A stretch of DNA of 37,162 nucleotides from Acidobacteriota bacterium (GTDB taxonomy: Bacteria > Acidobacteriota > Terriglobia > Terriglobales > Acidobacteriaceae). Under the pieces are notes generated by a model. It made no database searches. It was not told where the DNA came from and saw nothing but the letters and a program-made list of their open reading frames with translations. The position numbers and the translations under genes were made by a program. The stretch lies in NCBI GenBank assembly GCA_013290025.1, contig JABCYV010000017.1, forward strand, positions 1 through 37,162. Direction: 5' to 3'. Positions within the stretch are counted from its first letter, which is position 1. Every line of letters begins with the position of its first letter. Of the stretch, positions 17,271 through 25,082 are shown one piece after another.

Positions 17271-17689
17271 AGGCCCACTTGACCCGGCGGTATTTATTCT
17301 CGGCTTCGCATCGCTTGCACAGCGACGATATGTCCGACGAAGAGAACGCCGCTACCTACGGCAAATGCAATAACCCCTATGGGCACGGCCACAACTACGT
17401 GCTTGGAGTCACGGTCAGTGGGCCAGTCGATGAAAAGACAGGAATGGTATGCAATTTGGTGGATCTCGATGGCTTCGTGCAGGTCGCAATCCTGGACCGC
17501 TTCGACCGCCAGAATTTGAACATGCTTCCTGAATTCACCGAGGTCGTTCCGACCACGGAAAACCTGTCCTCGATGATCTACGATATTTTGCAGCGTGGCT
17601 TCACCCATGCTCATCTGGAGACGGTAGGCATCGAAGAGACGATGATGAATTCGTTCGAATACGCCGGCGGCTCCGAAATTCGCCGATAA
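17267..17689 (+). CDS. Second PTPS-family protein, catalytic His replaced
   Basis: Tandem paralogue of the preceding gene, 140 aa, starting at a GTG that overlaps the previous stop codon (GTGA). This argues for translational coupling. Zinc ligands His15, His40 and His42 and the catalytic Cys34 ([13 protein letters not shown]) are kept. At the position of the catalytic Asp-His pair it has FDRQNLN, so Arg81 (codon 17507-17509) replaces the histidine. The conserved PTTENL segment and an acidic residue in GIEET remain. The protein may use a changed reaction, act as a partner of the first copy in a mixed hexamer, or be inactive. The open frame and good family similarity speak against decay. Confidence 0.9.
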   Translation: MKAHLTRRYLFSASHRLHSDDMSDEENAATYGKCNNPYGHGHNYVLGVTVSGPVDEKTGMVCNLVDLDGFVQVAILDRFDRQNLNMLPEFTEVVPTTENLSSMIYDILQRGFTHAHLETVGIEETMMNSFEYAGGSEIRR

Positions 17690-17720
17690 AGGGCGTTATA
17701 AGAGGAAGAAGCAGGGAATC

Positions 17721-18320
17721 ATGAGGTCATCTGTCGAGTCAAACACCGTTACGAGCGCAAGCTTCGAGGATCTGGTCCAGGAGATACTCGTCCGGCTGGG
17801 CGAAGATCCGAAGCGCGAGGGCTTAGTCAGAACCCCGAACCGCGTCCACCGTGCGTACGAATTTCTTACCAAAGGCTACAAGGAAGATCCGGAGGCTATG
17901 CTCAAGAATGCGCTGTTCACGGTGACCTACGATGAGATGGTCATTGTCAAAGACATCGAGATGTTCAGCTTGTGCGAGCATCACATGCTGCCGTTCTTCG
18001 GAAAAGTGCACGTTGCCTATATTCCGAATGGCAAGGTGATCGGACTGAGCAAACTTCCACGGCTGATCGAAATCTTTTCGCGACGTCTGCAGATTCAGGA
18101 ACGTTTGACCACCCAGATCGCGGAAACCATTCAGAAGGCTATCGAACCCCAGGGCGTGGGTGTGGTCATCGAGGCGCGGCACTTGTGCATGATGATGCGA
18201 GGCGTGGAGAAGCAACACTCGGCTGCGGTCACGTCTTCGATGCTAGGTTGCTTTCGCCACGAGCAGGAAACCCGGACGGAATTTCTGTCCCTCATCCGTA
18301 ATCGCGCTAACGGACTGTAA
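17721..18320 (+). CDS. folE: GTP cyclohydrolase I, type IA
   Basis: Opens GTP and forms 7,8-dihydroneopterin triphosphate, the first step of folate, biopterin and queuosine pathways. The 199-aa protein has zinc ligands Cys85 and His88 in SLCEHHML and Cys156 in [10 protein letters not shown], plus the GLSKLPR and QERLT segments typical of the family. The N-terminal 15 residues are variable. It follows the two PTPS genes by 31 bp on the same strand, so substrate production and the next enzymatic step are encoded together. The zinc cysteines mark it as the ordinary FolE rather than the FolE2 type. Confidence 0.97.
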   Translation: MRSSVESNTVTSASFEDLVQEILVRLGEDPKREGLVRTPNRVHRAYEFLTKGYKEDPEAMLKNALFTVTYDEMVIVKDIEMFSLCEHHMLPFFGKVHVAYIPNGKVIGLSKLPRLIEIFSRRLQIQERLTTQIAETIQKAIEPQGVGVVIEARHLCMMMRGVEKQHSAAVTSSMLGCFRHEQETRTEFLSLIRNRANGL

Positions 18321-18342
18321 TTCTAGAAGTCAGAAGCGACTC

Positions 18343-19038
18343 CTACCACGTGCCGTACCGATACCTACGCGGACGCTCCGGAAACAACTTGATCAGCACA
18401 ATTCCGGCGATGAATCCTCCTACATGCGCCCAGAAAGCGACGCCCCCGCGGTTTTCGCCGGCATAAGTAACCGCGCTCGCGGCACCGCTGAGGAACTGGA
18501 CTACAAACCAGTAGCCCAGCATGACCCACGCCGGGACGTAAAAGAAAAAGAACAGAAACCAAGTCAACACCCGGGCTCGCGGATAAAGGACGAAATAGGC
18601 GCCGAGCACACCGGCGATGGCGCCACTCGCGCCCACCGTCGGTACGCGCGAAGCGGGATTCAGGACAACCTGGGCGAAAGCCGCCGCCACTCCGCTCAAA
18701 ATATAGAACACCAGATAACTGAAGTGGCCGAGATAGTCTTCAATATTGTCGCCGAAGATCCACAGGAACCACATGTTGCCGATCACATGCATCCACGATC
18801 CGTGCAGGAACATGGAGGTAAAAGCCGGAAGGAAAACAGCAACCGGGCTCAGCCGGCTGGATCCGGACAAAAGTGCGGTGACGTGGGAGGGAATCATTCC
18901 GAACTGGAAGAGAAAGGTTTTGAAGCTTTCGGGATCGAGCGCCGACTCGAAAAAATAGATGAGCAGATTTAAGCCAATTAGAGAATAGGTAAGATACGGC
19001 GTGCTGAAGCGGGGCTGGTCGTCGCGGATGGGAATCAT
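18343..19038 (-). CDS. Rhomboid family intramembrane serine protease
   Basis: Polytopic membrane protease of 231 aa with six or seven hydrophobic segments. The catalytic serine is Ser138 in GASGAIAG and the catalytic histidine is His205 in WAHVGGFIAG. The conserved HxxxN of the second helix is His84-Asn88 in HVIGNMW. The short basic tail ends in an Arg/Tyr-rich sequence. The frame continues upstream to 19143, but MIPIRDDQPRF at 19038 is the typical bacterial rhomboid start. It is convergent with folE and divergent from truB with 107 bp between. Substrates cannot be inferred. Confidence 0.93.
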   Translation of the reverse strand: MIPIRDDQPRFSTPYLTYSLIGLNLLIYFFESALDPESFKTFLFQFGMIPSHVTALLSGSSRLSPVAVFLPAFTSMFLHGSWMHVIGNMWFLWIFGDNIEDYLGHFSYLVFYILSGVAAAFAQVVLNPASRVPTVGASGAIAGVLGAYFVLYPRARVLTWFLFFFFYVPAWVMLGYWFVVQFLSGAASAVTYAGENRGGVAFWAHVGGFIAGIVLIKLFPERPRRYRYGTW

Positions 19039-19145
19039 AGTTCTAGCGCGGATTGGATGGCACGAACCGGTGCCGGACGCCAATAAATTCCCGCCGCGCG
19101 GGTTGACCTGAGGGCCAACCACGTCCACGATAGCAGAGAACATCT

Positions 19146-20063
19146 ATGGACGGCGTTCTCATCATTGACAAACCGCGGGGCTTGACCTCCCATGACGTCG
19201 TCAACCGCGTGCGCCGGATCCTGGGGCAGCGATCGGTCGGCCATCTCGGTACGCTCGATCCGTTAGCCACCGGAGTTCTTCCGCTAGTCACTGGCAACCT
19301 TACTCGGCTGGCGCAGTTTTATGCCGCCTCGGAAAAAATCTACGAAGGCGTGATCCGCTTCGGCTATGCCACCGATACTTATGACGCGGAGGGTGAGCCC
19401 ACAAGTCCTGAGCAGACCGTTAAAGTGTCACTTGAACAACTGCGCGAGTTGGCGGCGCGCTTCAAGGGAGTCATCGAACAAATGCCACCGCCGTTTTCCG
19501 CCAAGAAGCTCCACGGCGTCCCCGCCTACAAACTTGCCCGAAAACATAAAGACGTGGCCCTGAAGCCGGTACGAGTTGAAATCAAAGAGTTAGAAATCCT
19601 GGCAGTCGATGGCGATCGAGCCGGTTTCCAAGCCCGCGTCGCCTCCGGAACCTATATGCGCTCGGTCGCGCACGACATGGGCCGCGAAATAGGCTGTGGG
19701 GCACATTTAGAATCCCTGCGCCGAACTACCCTCGGCGAATTCAACCTGACTCAAGCTCACACACTTGAGCAATTGGAAGCGGCCGCGAAGGCGGGGGAAC
19801 CCGAGGAAATGTTCATTCATCCGCGCCAACTGCTGCCACAATTTCCGTGCGTCACGGCTACGGAAGAGATGGCCACCCGAATCCGCAGCGGCCGCACCGT
19901 GAACTTGCCGGAGCTGTCCCGCGCCCGCCAGGTGAAAGTCTTCACTGGGCAAAGGGAACTGATCGCAATCGCCACGCGAGTCGCTGGGACATTGTTCCAT
20001 CCCAAGATCGTGCTGGCGGGAGGGCTGGCAAAGCAGGTGGCGAATGCCGATGGGGGTGTTTAG
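19146..20063 (+). CDS. truB: tRNA pseudouridine(55) synthase TruB
   Basis: Converts U55 in the T-loop of tRNAs to pseudouridine. The 305-aa product begins MDGVLIIDKPRGLTSHDVV and carries the catalytic Asp38 in GHLGTLDPLATG, then the KxYxG strand and PPPFSAKKLHG near 117-127. The RNA-binding segment GTYMRSVAHDMG lies near 168-179. The C-terminal PUA-like domain covers about residues 235-295. In many bacteria truB follows infB and rbfA; here it stands alone beside rhomboid. No strong ribosome site is seen before the ATG. Confidence 0.97.
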   Translation: MDGVLIIDKPRGLTSHDVVNRVRRILGQRSVGHLGTLDPLATGVLPLVTGNLTRLAQFYAASEKIYEGVIRFGYATDTYDAEGEPTSPEQTVKVSLEQLRELAARFKGVIEQMPPPFSAKKLHGVPAYKLARKHKDVALKPVRVEIKELEILAVDGDRAGFQARVASGTYMRSVAHDMGREIGCGAHLESLRRTTLGEFNLTQAHTLEQLEAAAKAGEPEEMFIHPRQLLPQFPCVTATEEMATRIRSGRTVNLPELSRARQVKVFTGQRELIAIATRVAGTLFHPKIVLAGGLAKQVANADGGV

Positions 20064-20216
20064 GACTGCCCGATATGCAATGTCCGATAAGAAGTATTAT
20101 GTAAAGTCGTCGGAAACTCCGGTCGCTGCCGGCTTTCTTGCACGCTCTAAAGGATTAGTTTGAGGCTTGGTCCTTCCGGCCGATCTCGCGGGTAGGCTGT
20201 GATGGAGAAACACACT

Positions 20217-20702
20217 TCACATCTTGTATCTTCCCAAATCCTCGTCGTTCAGACCTTCTAACCACTTTCGCAGTTCATCGCTCGAGACGCGATCGGACAT
20301 GTTCGCGGCCAGTTTTGTGTTCTTTAAGACTTCATCTTCAACGAAAATCGGGCAATCCACGCGGAGGGCTAGCGCCAACGCATCCGATGGCCGGGAATCG
20401 ATGCTGATGATGCGTCCTTCGCGCTCCATCCAGATCACCGCATAAAACGTATCTTCGCGCAGTTCCGTCACGACGACTTTGTGCACCTGCGTGTCCAGCC
20501 CCACGAGCAGGTTCTTGATCAGATCATGGGTCATGGGACGGGGCGTTGTGACTTTCTCAATCTCCAGGGCAATGGCGTTGGCCTCATAAACCCCCACCCA
20601 AATCGGCAAGACCGTATCGCTGGCCGCATCCTTGAGAATCACGATGGGCGTGCTGCTGACTGGGTCCATCATGAGACCGCGAATTTTCATTTCCACTTCC
20701 AT
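20217..20702 (-). CDS. Bifunctional nuclease (BFN/DUF151) family protein
   Basis: Protein of 161 aa with the DUF151 core: KIRGLMMDP at the start, PIVILKD, LPIWVGVYEANAIALEIE (about 32-49), and SRPSDALALALRVDCPIFV (about 102-120). The C-terminal 30 residues form an acidic helical tail. Plant and bacterial relatives have been reported as nucleases, but the cellular role is not settled. The ATG at 20702 is preceded by GGGGGAC, a good ribosome site; an internal ATG at 20690 is less likely. It lies 66 bp downstream of miaB on the same strand, so the two are probably co-transcribed. Confidence 0.92.
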   Translation of the reverse strand: MEVEMKIRGLMMDPVSSTPIVILKDAASDTVLPIWVGVYEANAIALEIEKVTTPRPMTHDLIKNLLVGLDTQVHKVVVTELREDTFYAVIWMEREGRIISIDSRPSDALALALRVDCPIFVEDEVLKNTKLAANMSDRVSSDELRKWLEGLNDEDLGRYKM

Positions 20703-20768
20703 CGTGTCCCCCGACGTTGAAAACTTCAGATTAGGACTCTTGGTCTGAAATCCTCAATTCTTTGCCCG

Positions 20769-22097
20769 TTATATCACCATTTCGCCCAGAAGACTGTTGG
20801 GAAAACTCACGGTGGTAACCACTGAGACATAGCTTCCCAATTCGGGAGACACGCCCTCCCGAACTGTGAAATTCAGCACCTTATTCTGCGAGGTGCGAGC
20901 GATCCACTGTCCCCGACTTTGGTTCCTCCCTTCAACCATTACTTCAATAACCTGGCCTATATGGCGTTGATACCGGCGCCTTTGAATTTCGCGCTGCTTC
21001 TCCTGTAGAACGGTCAGACGCCGCGTCTTTTCCTCATCCGGAACAACATCATCGAGCTTCAGTGACGGGGTATTCGGACGCGGCGAATACTTGAAGCCAA
21101 AGATGCCGTCGTATTCCACTTCGTCGAGCAGCGAAAGGGTCTGCTCGAAATCAGCCTCAGTTTCGCCGGGGAATCCGACGATGATGTCACTGGTGATGCT
21201 GATCTCCCTATTCGCCTCCTTCATCCAGGCAATACGCTCCAAGTATTGGTCGCGAGAGTACAAACGCTGCATGGCGTCGAGCACACGAGTCGAGCCACTT
21301 TGCACCGGCAGATGGACGTGATCGCACAAAGTAGGATGCGAATCGATGGCTTCCACGATGTCCCGGCCGAAATCGCGCGGATGCGAGGTAGTAAACCGGA
21401 CGCGCTTGATCCCTGGAACTTCGCCGACTGCCGCCAGTAGTTCCGCGAAAGTTTTCTTCCCCGACGGATCTTTGTAGGAGTTCACGTTTTGGCCGAGCAA
21501 CTGGATCTCGGTGTAACCCAGATCGGCCATCTGGCGGGCTTCCGCGAGGACCGAGTCCGAAGCGCGGCTGCGCTCCTTGCCGCGGGTGAATGGCACCACG
21601 CAATAGGCACAGAACTTATCACAGCCCTCGATGATCGTGATGTACCCCCGGTGCGGATTCGTGCGAGCGGTAAATTCCGTCTCGAAGCATTCGTCGGTTT
21701 CACGATCGTCGAGTCCGGTGACCCGCTGCTTCCCTGCCTCGAGTTGCACCAGCATTTGTGGTAGGTTCCGGTACGATGCCGATCCGCAGACCAGCGAAAC
21801 GAAGGGCGCGCGATCGAAAATCTTTTCACCCTCTTGCTGCGCCACGCAGCCGAGAACGCCAAAACGCTTGCCTTGAGAGTGGAGCTTTTTGTAATCCGCG
21901 AGACGATGGAAAACTTTCTGCTCAGCTTTGTCGCGGATGGAACAGGTGTTGTAGAGGATCAGCTCCGCCCCTTCGACCGTCTGAACCTGACGGTAACCCT
22001 GCGAGACCAGCGTGCCGACGACCTTCTCCGAGTCATGGGCGTTCATCTGGCAGCCGAAAGTCTCGAGGTAGAACGTCTTCGGAGGGTCGGCCGGCAT
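20769..22097 (-). CDS. miaB: tRNA-2-methylthio-N6-dimethylallyladenosine synthase MiaB
   Basis: Radical-SAM methylthiotransferase that modifies A37 next to the anticodon in tRNAs reading U-initial codons; 442 aa. The N-terminal UPF0004 domain supplies cluster ligands Cys16 (FGCQMNAHDS), Cys52 and Cys84. The radical-SAM CxxxCxxC is Cys159, Cys163 and Cys166 (GCDKFCAYC). A TRAM domain covers about residues 375-440. The frame runs upstream to 22301 through repeat-like sequence, so ATG 22097 is taken as the true start. TATACT lies 10 nt before it, so the transcript is nearly leaderless. The bifunctional nuclease gene follows. Confidence 0.97.
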   Translation of the reverse strand: MPADPPKTFYLETFGCQMNAHDSEKVVGTLVSQGYRQVQTVEGAELILYNTCSIRDKAEQKVFHRLADYKKLHSQGKRFGVLGCVAQQEGEKIFDRAPFVSLVCGSASYRNLPQMLVQLEAGKQRVTGLDDRETDECFETEFTARTNPHRGYITIIEGCDKFCAYCVVPFTRGKERSRASDSVLAEARQMADLGYTEIQLLGQNVNSYKDPSGKKTFAELLAAVGEVPGIKRVRFTTSHPRDFGRDIVEAIDSHPTLCDHVHLPVQSGSTRVLDAMQRLYSRDQYLERIAWMKEANREISITSDIIVGFPGETEADFEQTLSLLDEVEYDGIFGFKYSPRPNTPSLKLDDVVPDEEKTRRLTVLQEKQREIQRRRYQRHIGQVIEVMVEGRNQSRGQWIARTSQNKVLNFTVREGVSPELGSYVSVVTTVSFPNSLLGEMVI

Positions 22098-22107
22098 ATC
22101 TAGAGCC

Positions 22108-22113
22108 AGTATA
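22108..22113 (-). promoter_or_regulatory. -10 element for miaB
   Basis: TATACT on the minus strand ends 10 nt before the miaB ATG; no Shine-Dalgarno sequence is visible in the interval. Confidence 0.4.
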
Positions 22114-22210
22114 GCGCGAGGAGCGCCCGAATGTAGATGTAGGCGCGGGGTCTCGCCCGTGCGTAGCGATGTGGCGCGAGCGCCCTCGCCCGCGAAGCCG
22201 CTGCGAGTTG

Positions 22211-22262
22211 TCATCCTGAGAAAGCGGAGTCCTTCGTTTACTCGAAGGACTCCCAACGAAGG
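22211..22262. repeat. REP-like repeat with perfect hairpin
   Basis: A TCATCCTGAG start is followed by a 9-bp perfect stem, AGTCCTTCG (22228-22236) with CGAAGGACT (22243-22251), then a further GAAGGACC. It lies between miaB and the last SRPBCC gene. Confidence 0.5.
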
Positions 22263-22330
22263 ACCTAGAGTTGGTCCGCACGCCTGCGCGGTTGCCCCCA
22301 ACGACGCGGCCCAACCGAGGCGGAGTTCGC

Positions 22331-22864
22331 CTACGCCGCGGATTCCGGCTTGCGAGTGTCGATGGTCTCACCACTTTCCACGAACGCTTGCAGCCAGCCC
22401 AGAACTTTCGTCCAACCCTGGCTGTGGCCCTTAGCTGTCTCTGGGTATCCGGCGAATCCGGAATGGTGAATCTTCACCAGGGTGCCGGTGCCGACCTTCT
22501 GCGGCCCACGGTGCTGCAATCCATGAACCTCGCGAGGCTCCAATTCCCAACGCAAAACCGTCTTCAGCCGGCCCGCGAAGCTGGGGACCCAGGTACAGAC
22601 CAGCCGGCGAGGAGGATCGATTTCCAAATATTCGCCGTCCACCACAAACGACGTTCCGTCCTTACCGACGCCAGCGCTCGACCATTTGCCACCGGGACGA
22701 AGATCAGCTTTGCATTCTGTAACGCGATACATGGTTGACTGGCCCCACCACTGTGGCATCTGGTTGGGATCGGTAATCGCCTGGAACACGCGCTCCGGCG
22801 GGGCGGCAATGAAAATCTCACCTGTTATGACATCCTGGTCGGGAGTAACTTCGATGGTAGCCAT
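22331..22864 (-). CDS. AHSA1/SRPBCC-domain protein (third of three)
   Basis: START-like hydrophobic-cavity fold of the Aha1-C-terminal (AHSA1) group, 177 aa. The opening strand-helix IFIAAPPERVFQAITDPNQMPQWWG (in two blocks, about residues 17-41) and the later LVCTWVPS and GWTKVLGWLQAFVE helix are typical. It has an insert of about ten residues near 116-125 compared with its two neighbours, and a longer C-terminal tail. It has an AAAGGAGA ribosome site. It lies 15 bp after the second copy, last in the ArsR operon. Ligand unknown; such proteins may bind small hydrophobic molecules. Confidence 0.9.
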   Translation of the reverse strand: MATIEVTPDQDVITGEIFIAAPPERVFQAITDPNQMPQWWGQSTMYRVTECKADLRPGGKWSSAGVGKDGTSFVVDGEYLEIDPPRRLVCTWVPSFAGRLKTVLRWELEPREVHGLQHRGPQKVGTGTLVKIHHSGFAGYPETAKGHSQGWTKVLGWLQAFVESGETIDTRKPESAA

Positions 22865-22879
22865 GTGATCTCCTTTGAT

Positions 22880-23356
22880 TTATTTCTCGACAAATTTTTT
22901 CAGCATCTCGACAACGCCGGCCCACCCGCCGCTGTAGTCCTTGCGGGCCACGTCTTCCTGCGCCAGGCCGCTGTGCGTGACTTTGACTTGGGTACCGGCG
23001 CCGCTGGGTGTGAGCTCCCAACGCACTATGGTGCGCCGCGTCTTGTCCCGATGCCAGTTGGCGATCCAGGTATACACCAGCAAGCGCGGAGGGTCGAATT
23101 CGAGAATCTCACCAATGGCCTCGAATACGTTGACTCCATTGATGGTCATGGTGGTGCTGGGCTTGTTCTTGAAATGCCAGCGGCCGCCGCGACGCGCATC
23201 CATTTGCCAAAACTCACGCGGACAGGTCTTGCTGGACCACCACCGCGCCAACTGATCGGCTTGCGTGAGCGCGTGAAAGACGCGCTCAGGCGGCGCCGCG
23301 ATTTCGATTTCGCTGACGATTGCATCCTGATCCGGAGTGATGACGGCCTGTGCCAT
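22880..23356 (-). CDS. AHSA1/SRPBCC-domain protein (second of three)
   Basis: Protein of 158 aa with the same fold and layout as its neighbours: VSEIEIAAPPERVFHALTQ at about residues 14-32, RWWSSKTCP, the ARRGGRWHF strand near 54-62, LVYTWIANWHRD and the C-terminal helix GWAGVVEMLKKFVEK. It lies 15 bp after the first copy and has a strong AAGGAGG ribosome site. It is closer to the first copy than to the third, suggesting stepwise tandem duplication. Ligand unknown. Confidence 0.9.
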   Translation of the reverse strand: MAQAVITPDQDAIVSEIEIAAPPERVFHALTQADQLARWWSSKTCPREFWQMDARRGGRWHFKNKPSTTMTINGVNVFEAIGEILEFDPPRLLVYTWIANWHRDKTRRTIVRWELTPSGAGTQVKVTHSGLAQEDVARKDYSGGWAGVVEMLKKFVEK

Positions 23357-23371
23357 GAGAATTCCTCCTTG

Positions 23372-23845
23372 CTATTTTTCCAGGAAGTTCTTGAGCGCCT
23401 GTAACAGCCCCGGCCACCCCTCGCTGTAACCTTTGCGGGCATCCGGCAGTTGAACCAGACCGCTGTGCGTCACTTTGACTTTGGTTCCGGCAGGCGTTGG
23501 CGTGAGATCCCACCGCACCACAGTTTTGTGCAAAGGTTGCGCATGCCAGTTGGCAAACCAGCTGTAAACCAATAGCCGGGGAGGATCGATCTGCAAAATT
23601 TCTCCGTGGTGGTCGAACTCACCTCCAACTCCGTCTTTGCCGGTGCGTTCTTTGGATACGAAACGCCACTTCCCTCCTGGCCGCGCATCCATCTCCCAGG
23701 ATTTAATCTCGAACGCATCGTTCGTGCCCCACCGAAGCGCCTGTTCGCGGTCGATCAAAGCCTGGAACACGCGCTCCGGCGGGGCAGCGATCTCGATTTC
23801 ACTTATGACCGCATCTTCAGTAGTGATTACAGCTGGATTCGGCAT
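23372..23845 (-). CDS. AHSA1/SRPBCC-domain protein (first of three)
   Basis: Protein of 157 aa. ISEIEIAAPPERVFQALID lies at about residues 14-32, then ALRWGTNDAFE, the ARPGGKWRF strand, LVYSWFANWHAQPLHKT and the C-terminal helix GWPGLLQALKNFLEK. A TGGAGAT ribosome site precedes the ATG. It is the first SRPBCC gene after the secreted protein of the ArsR operon (21-bp gap). Pairs of ArsR regulator and AHSA1 protein are common in bacteria, but the signal they respond to is not known. Confidence 0.9.
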   Translation of the reverse strand: MPNPAVITTEDAVISEIEIAAPPERVFQALIDREQALRWGTNDAFEIKSWEMDARPGGKWRFVSKERTGKDGVGGEFDHHGEILQIDPPRLLVYSWFANWHAQPLHKTVVRWDLTPTPAGTKVKVTHSGLVQLPDARKGYSEGWPGLLQALKNFLEK

Positions 23846-23866
23846 GCTAATCTCCAGATCCGGTGA

Positions 23867-24361
23867 TCAGTTCTTTCTCTGCAGGTCGAAAAGCTCGTGG
23901 TGTTTTTGGCCATCCTTGGCTGAGAACTCCCAGTCCTCGGTGTGATGGTTGGCGTCAATCATGGTCACAACGACGCGCTCCATATGGCCGGGCTGGGTGG
24001 GGGAGAGATTGGTGGCGTCGAGGAAGTCGAACGTGACGGTCTTTCCGTCTGGCGACAGAGTTCCGGTCATGCGCGGCTGGTTCCCTACTCCACAATAATG
24101 AGTCATGAGCAGGCGGCTACCGTCCATGTGGAACATCGTAATCATGTCTTCCCCGTGGCCGTGGATCTCGCTCATCAGAGCTGAGCCGCCGGACATGGCG
24201 CGATAGGAAACCTCGATGGGCTGACCTTCCGAGCCCTTGCCGCTCCACGAGCCGGCCAGAGTTTTCAAGTTGTCAAAAGATTGTTGTGAATCGGATGCGG
24301 CGAAGGCTGCGACCGCTGTGAGAAGCACGAAGCTGTATACGGCGAAGCGTAACGATTTCAT
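23867..24361 (-). CDS. Small secreted protein of the ArsR operon
   Basis: Protein of 164 aa beginning with a clear signal peptide (MKSLRFAVYSFVLLTAVAAF, cleavage near residue 21). The mature part looks like a lipocalin-like or DUF1579-like beta barrel: LKTLAGSWSGKG near 33-44, MSGGSALMSEIHG, the strand MITMFHMDGSRLLMTHYC, then GTLSPDGKTVTFDF and an Asp/His-rich TMIDANHHTEDWEF. It has a strong AGGAGG site 8 nt before the ATG. It follows arsR by 19 bp. The family name is tentative; a binding role outside the cytoplasm is inferred from the fold pattern only. Confidence 0.85.
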   Translation of the reverse strand: MKSLRFAVYSFVLLTAVAAFAASDSQQSFDNLKTLAGSWSGKGSEGQPIEVSYRAMSGGSALMSEIHGHGEDMITMFHMDGSRLLMTHYCGVGNQPRMTGTLSPDGKTVTFDFLDATNLSPTQPGHMERVVVTMIDANHHTEDWEFSAKDGQKHHELFDLQRKN

Positions 24362-24380
24362 TTTTCCATCCTCCTGAGAG

Positions 24381-24746
24381 TTATTTAGGTTTCGCCCGCT
24401 GGGCGTTTTCTTTGGCATACTCGGCCTCGACGAACGTCTTCAAGCTGGCCAGATTCGCCTGCCAGAAGACGCGGTACTGCTCTAGCCACTTATCGACTGC
24501 CTTTAGTGGCTCTGGATTTAGCTGATAAACGCGGAAACGGCCTTCCCTGCGCTCCTGCACCAGATGAGCGCGTCGCAGCAGCCGGAGATGCTTGGAAATG
24601 GCTGGCCGCGAGACCGGGAAGGCCTGAGCGATCTGTCCCGCCGGCTGGCTTCCCCCGCGCAGCAGGTCGAGGACCGCGCGACGGGTAGGATCGGAGAGCG
24701 CGTGAAAGGCCGCTTCCGCCGAATATGTAACCGAATGGTGACGCAT
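24381..24746 (-). CDS. ArsR-family winged-helix repressor
   Basis: Transcription factor of 121 aa. The winged helix spans about residues 10-90: FHALSDPTRRAVLDLLRGG, then QIAQAFPVSRPAISKHLRLL as the recognition region, and the wing RREGRFRVYQLN. There is no cysteine-rich metal site, so it belongs to the non-metal ArsR group usually paired with SRPBCC proteins. It is the first gene of a five-gene leftward operon. Its ATG lies inside a 47-bp palindrome that contains its own -10 element, so autorepression is very likely. The C-terminal 25 residues are a charged helix. Confidence 0.92.
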   Translation of the reverse strand: MRHHSVTYSAEAAFHALSDPTRRAVLDLLRGGSQPAGQIAQAFPVSRPAISKHLRLLRRAHLVQERREGRFRVYQLNPEPLKAVDKWLEQYRVFWQANLASLKTFVEAEYAKENAQRAKPK

Positions 24747-24770
24747 AATGCGTAACTATAGGGTTACATA
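24724..24770. promoter_or_regulatory. Palindromic operator and -10 of the ArsR operon
   Basis: Two 23-bp sites face each other around A24747. The site at 24724-24746 reads TATGTAACC, 5 bp, GTGACGCAT. The site at 24748-24770 is its inverted copy with 4 mismatches in 23. Each contains GTAAC-N6-GTKAC half-sites. The operon's -10 TATAGT (24760-24755) lies in the middle of the upstream site, 8 nt before the arsR ATG. Confidence 0.7.
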
Positions 24771-24832
24771 AATGCGATGTCAAGGAAAAATTTCGTTGAG
24801 TCTCAGATCCCCCAAGGAATTCCTACTTTGTG

Positions 24833-24838
24833 TATAAT
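24833..24838 (+). promoter_or_regulatory. -10 element giving a leaderless vapB transcript
   Basis: Perfect TATAAT ending 7 nt before the ATG at 24846, no Shine-Dalgarno sequence and no good -35 hexamer. Transcription should start at the A of the start codon. Confidence 0.55.
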
Positions 24839-24845
24839 GTAAGAC

Positions 24846-25082
24846 ATGTTTCGTCGGATCACTACAGTAAGCACAAAAGGACAGCTGGTCATTCCGTCCG
24901 AGATGCGGGCCTCGCTGGGTATCGCGCCAGGCACCCGCATTGCCATCACTCAGGACGGGTCAAGAATTGTGCTGGAACCCGTGTCGGAAGAGCTCGTCGA
25001 CAAAACGCGCGGGCTTTTCTCCGGCAAACCTTCGCTCTCCGAAGAACTCAAGCGGCAACGCCATCGAAAAGACAGATGGTAA
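24846..25082 (+). CDS. AbrB/SpoVT-type antitoxin (VapB-like)
   Basis: Antitoxin of 78 aa. Residues 3-46 form the swapped-hairpin SpoVT-AbrB DNA-binding domain: TTVSTKGQLVIPSEMRASLG, then GTRIAITQDGSRIVLEP. The C-terminal 30 residues (FSGKPSLSEELKRQRHRKDRW) are the part that usually wraps the PIN toxin. The stop codon overlaps the toxin start (ATGGTAA), the standard coupled layout of VapBC pairs. It should bind its own promoter with the toxin. The transcript appears leaderless. Confidence 0.9.
   Translation: MFRRITTVSTKGQLVIPSEMRASLGIAPGTRIAITQDGSRIVLEPVSEELVDKTRGLFSGKPSLSEELKRQRHRKDRW

Noticed and set aside
20080-20163. 27-codon open frame after truB
   Set aside because: Starts with MSDKKYY and looks codon-like, but has no ribosome site, promoter or supporting conservation visible here.
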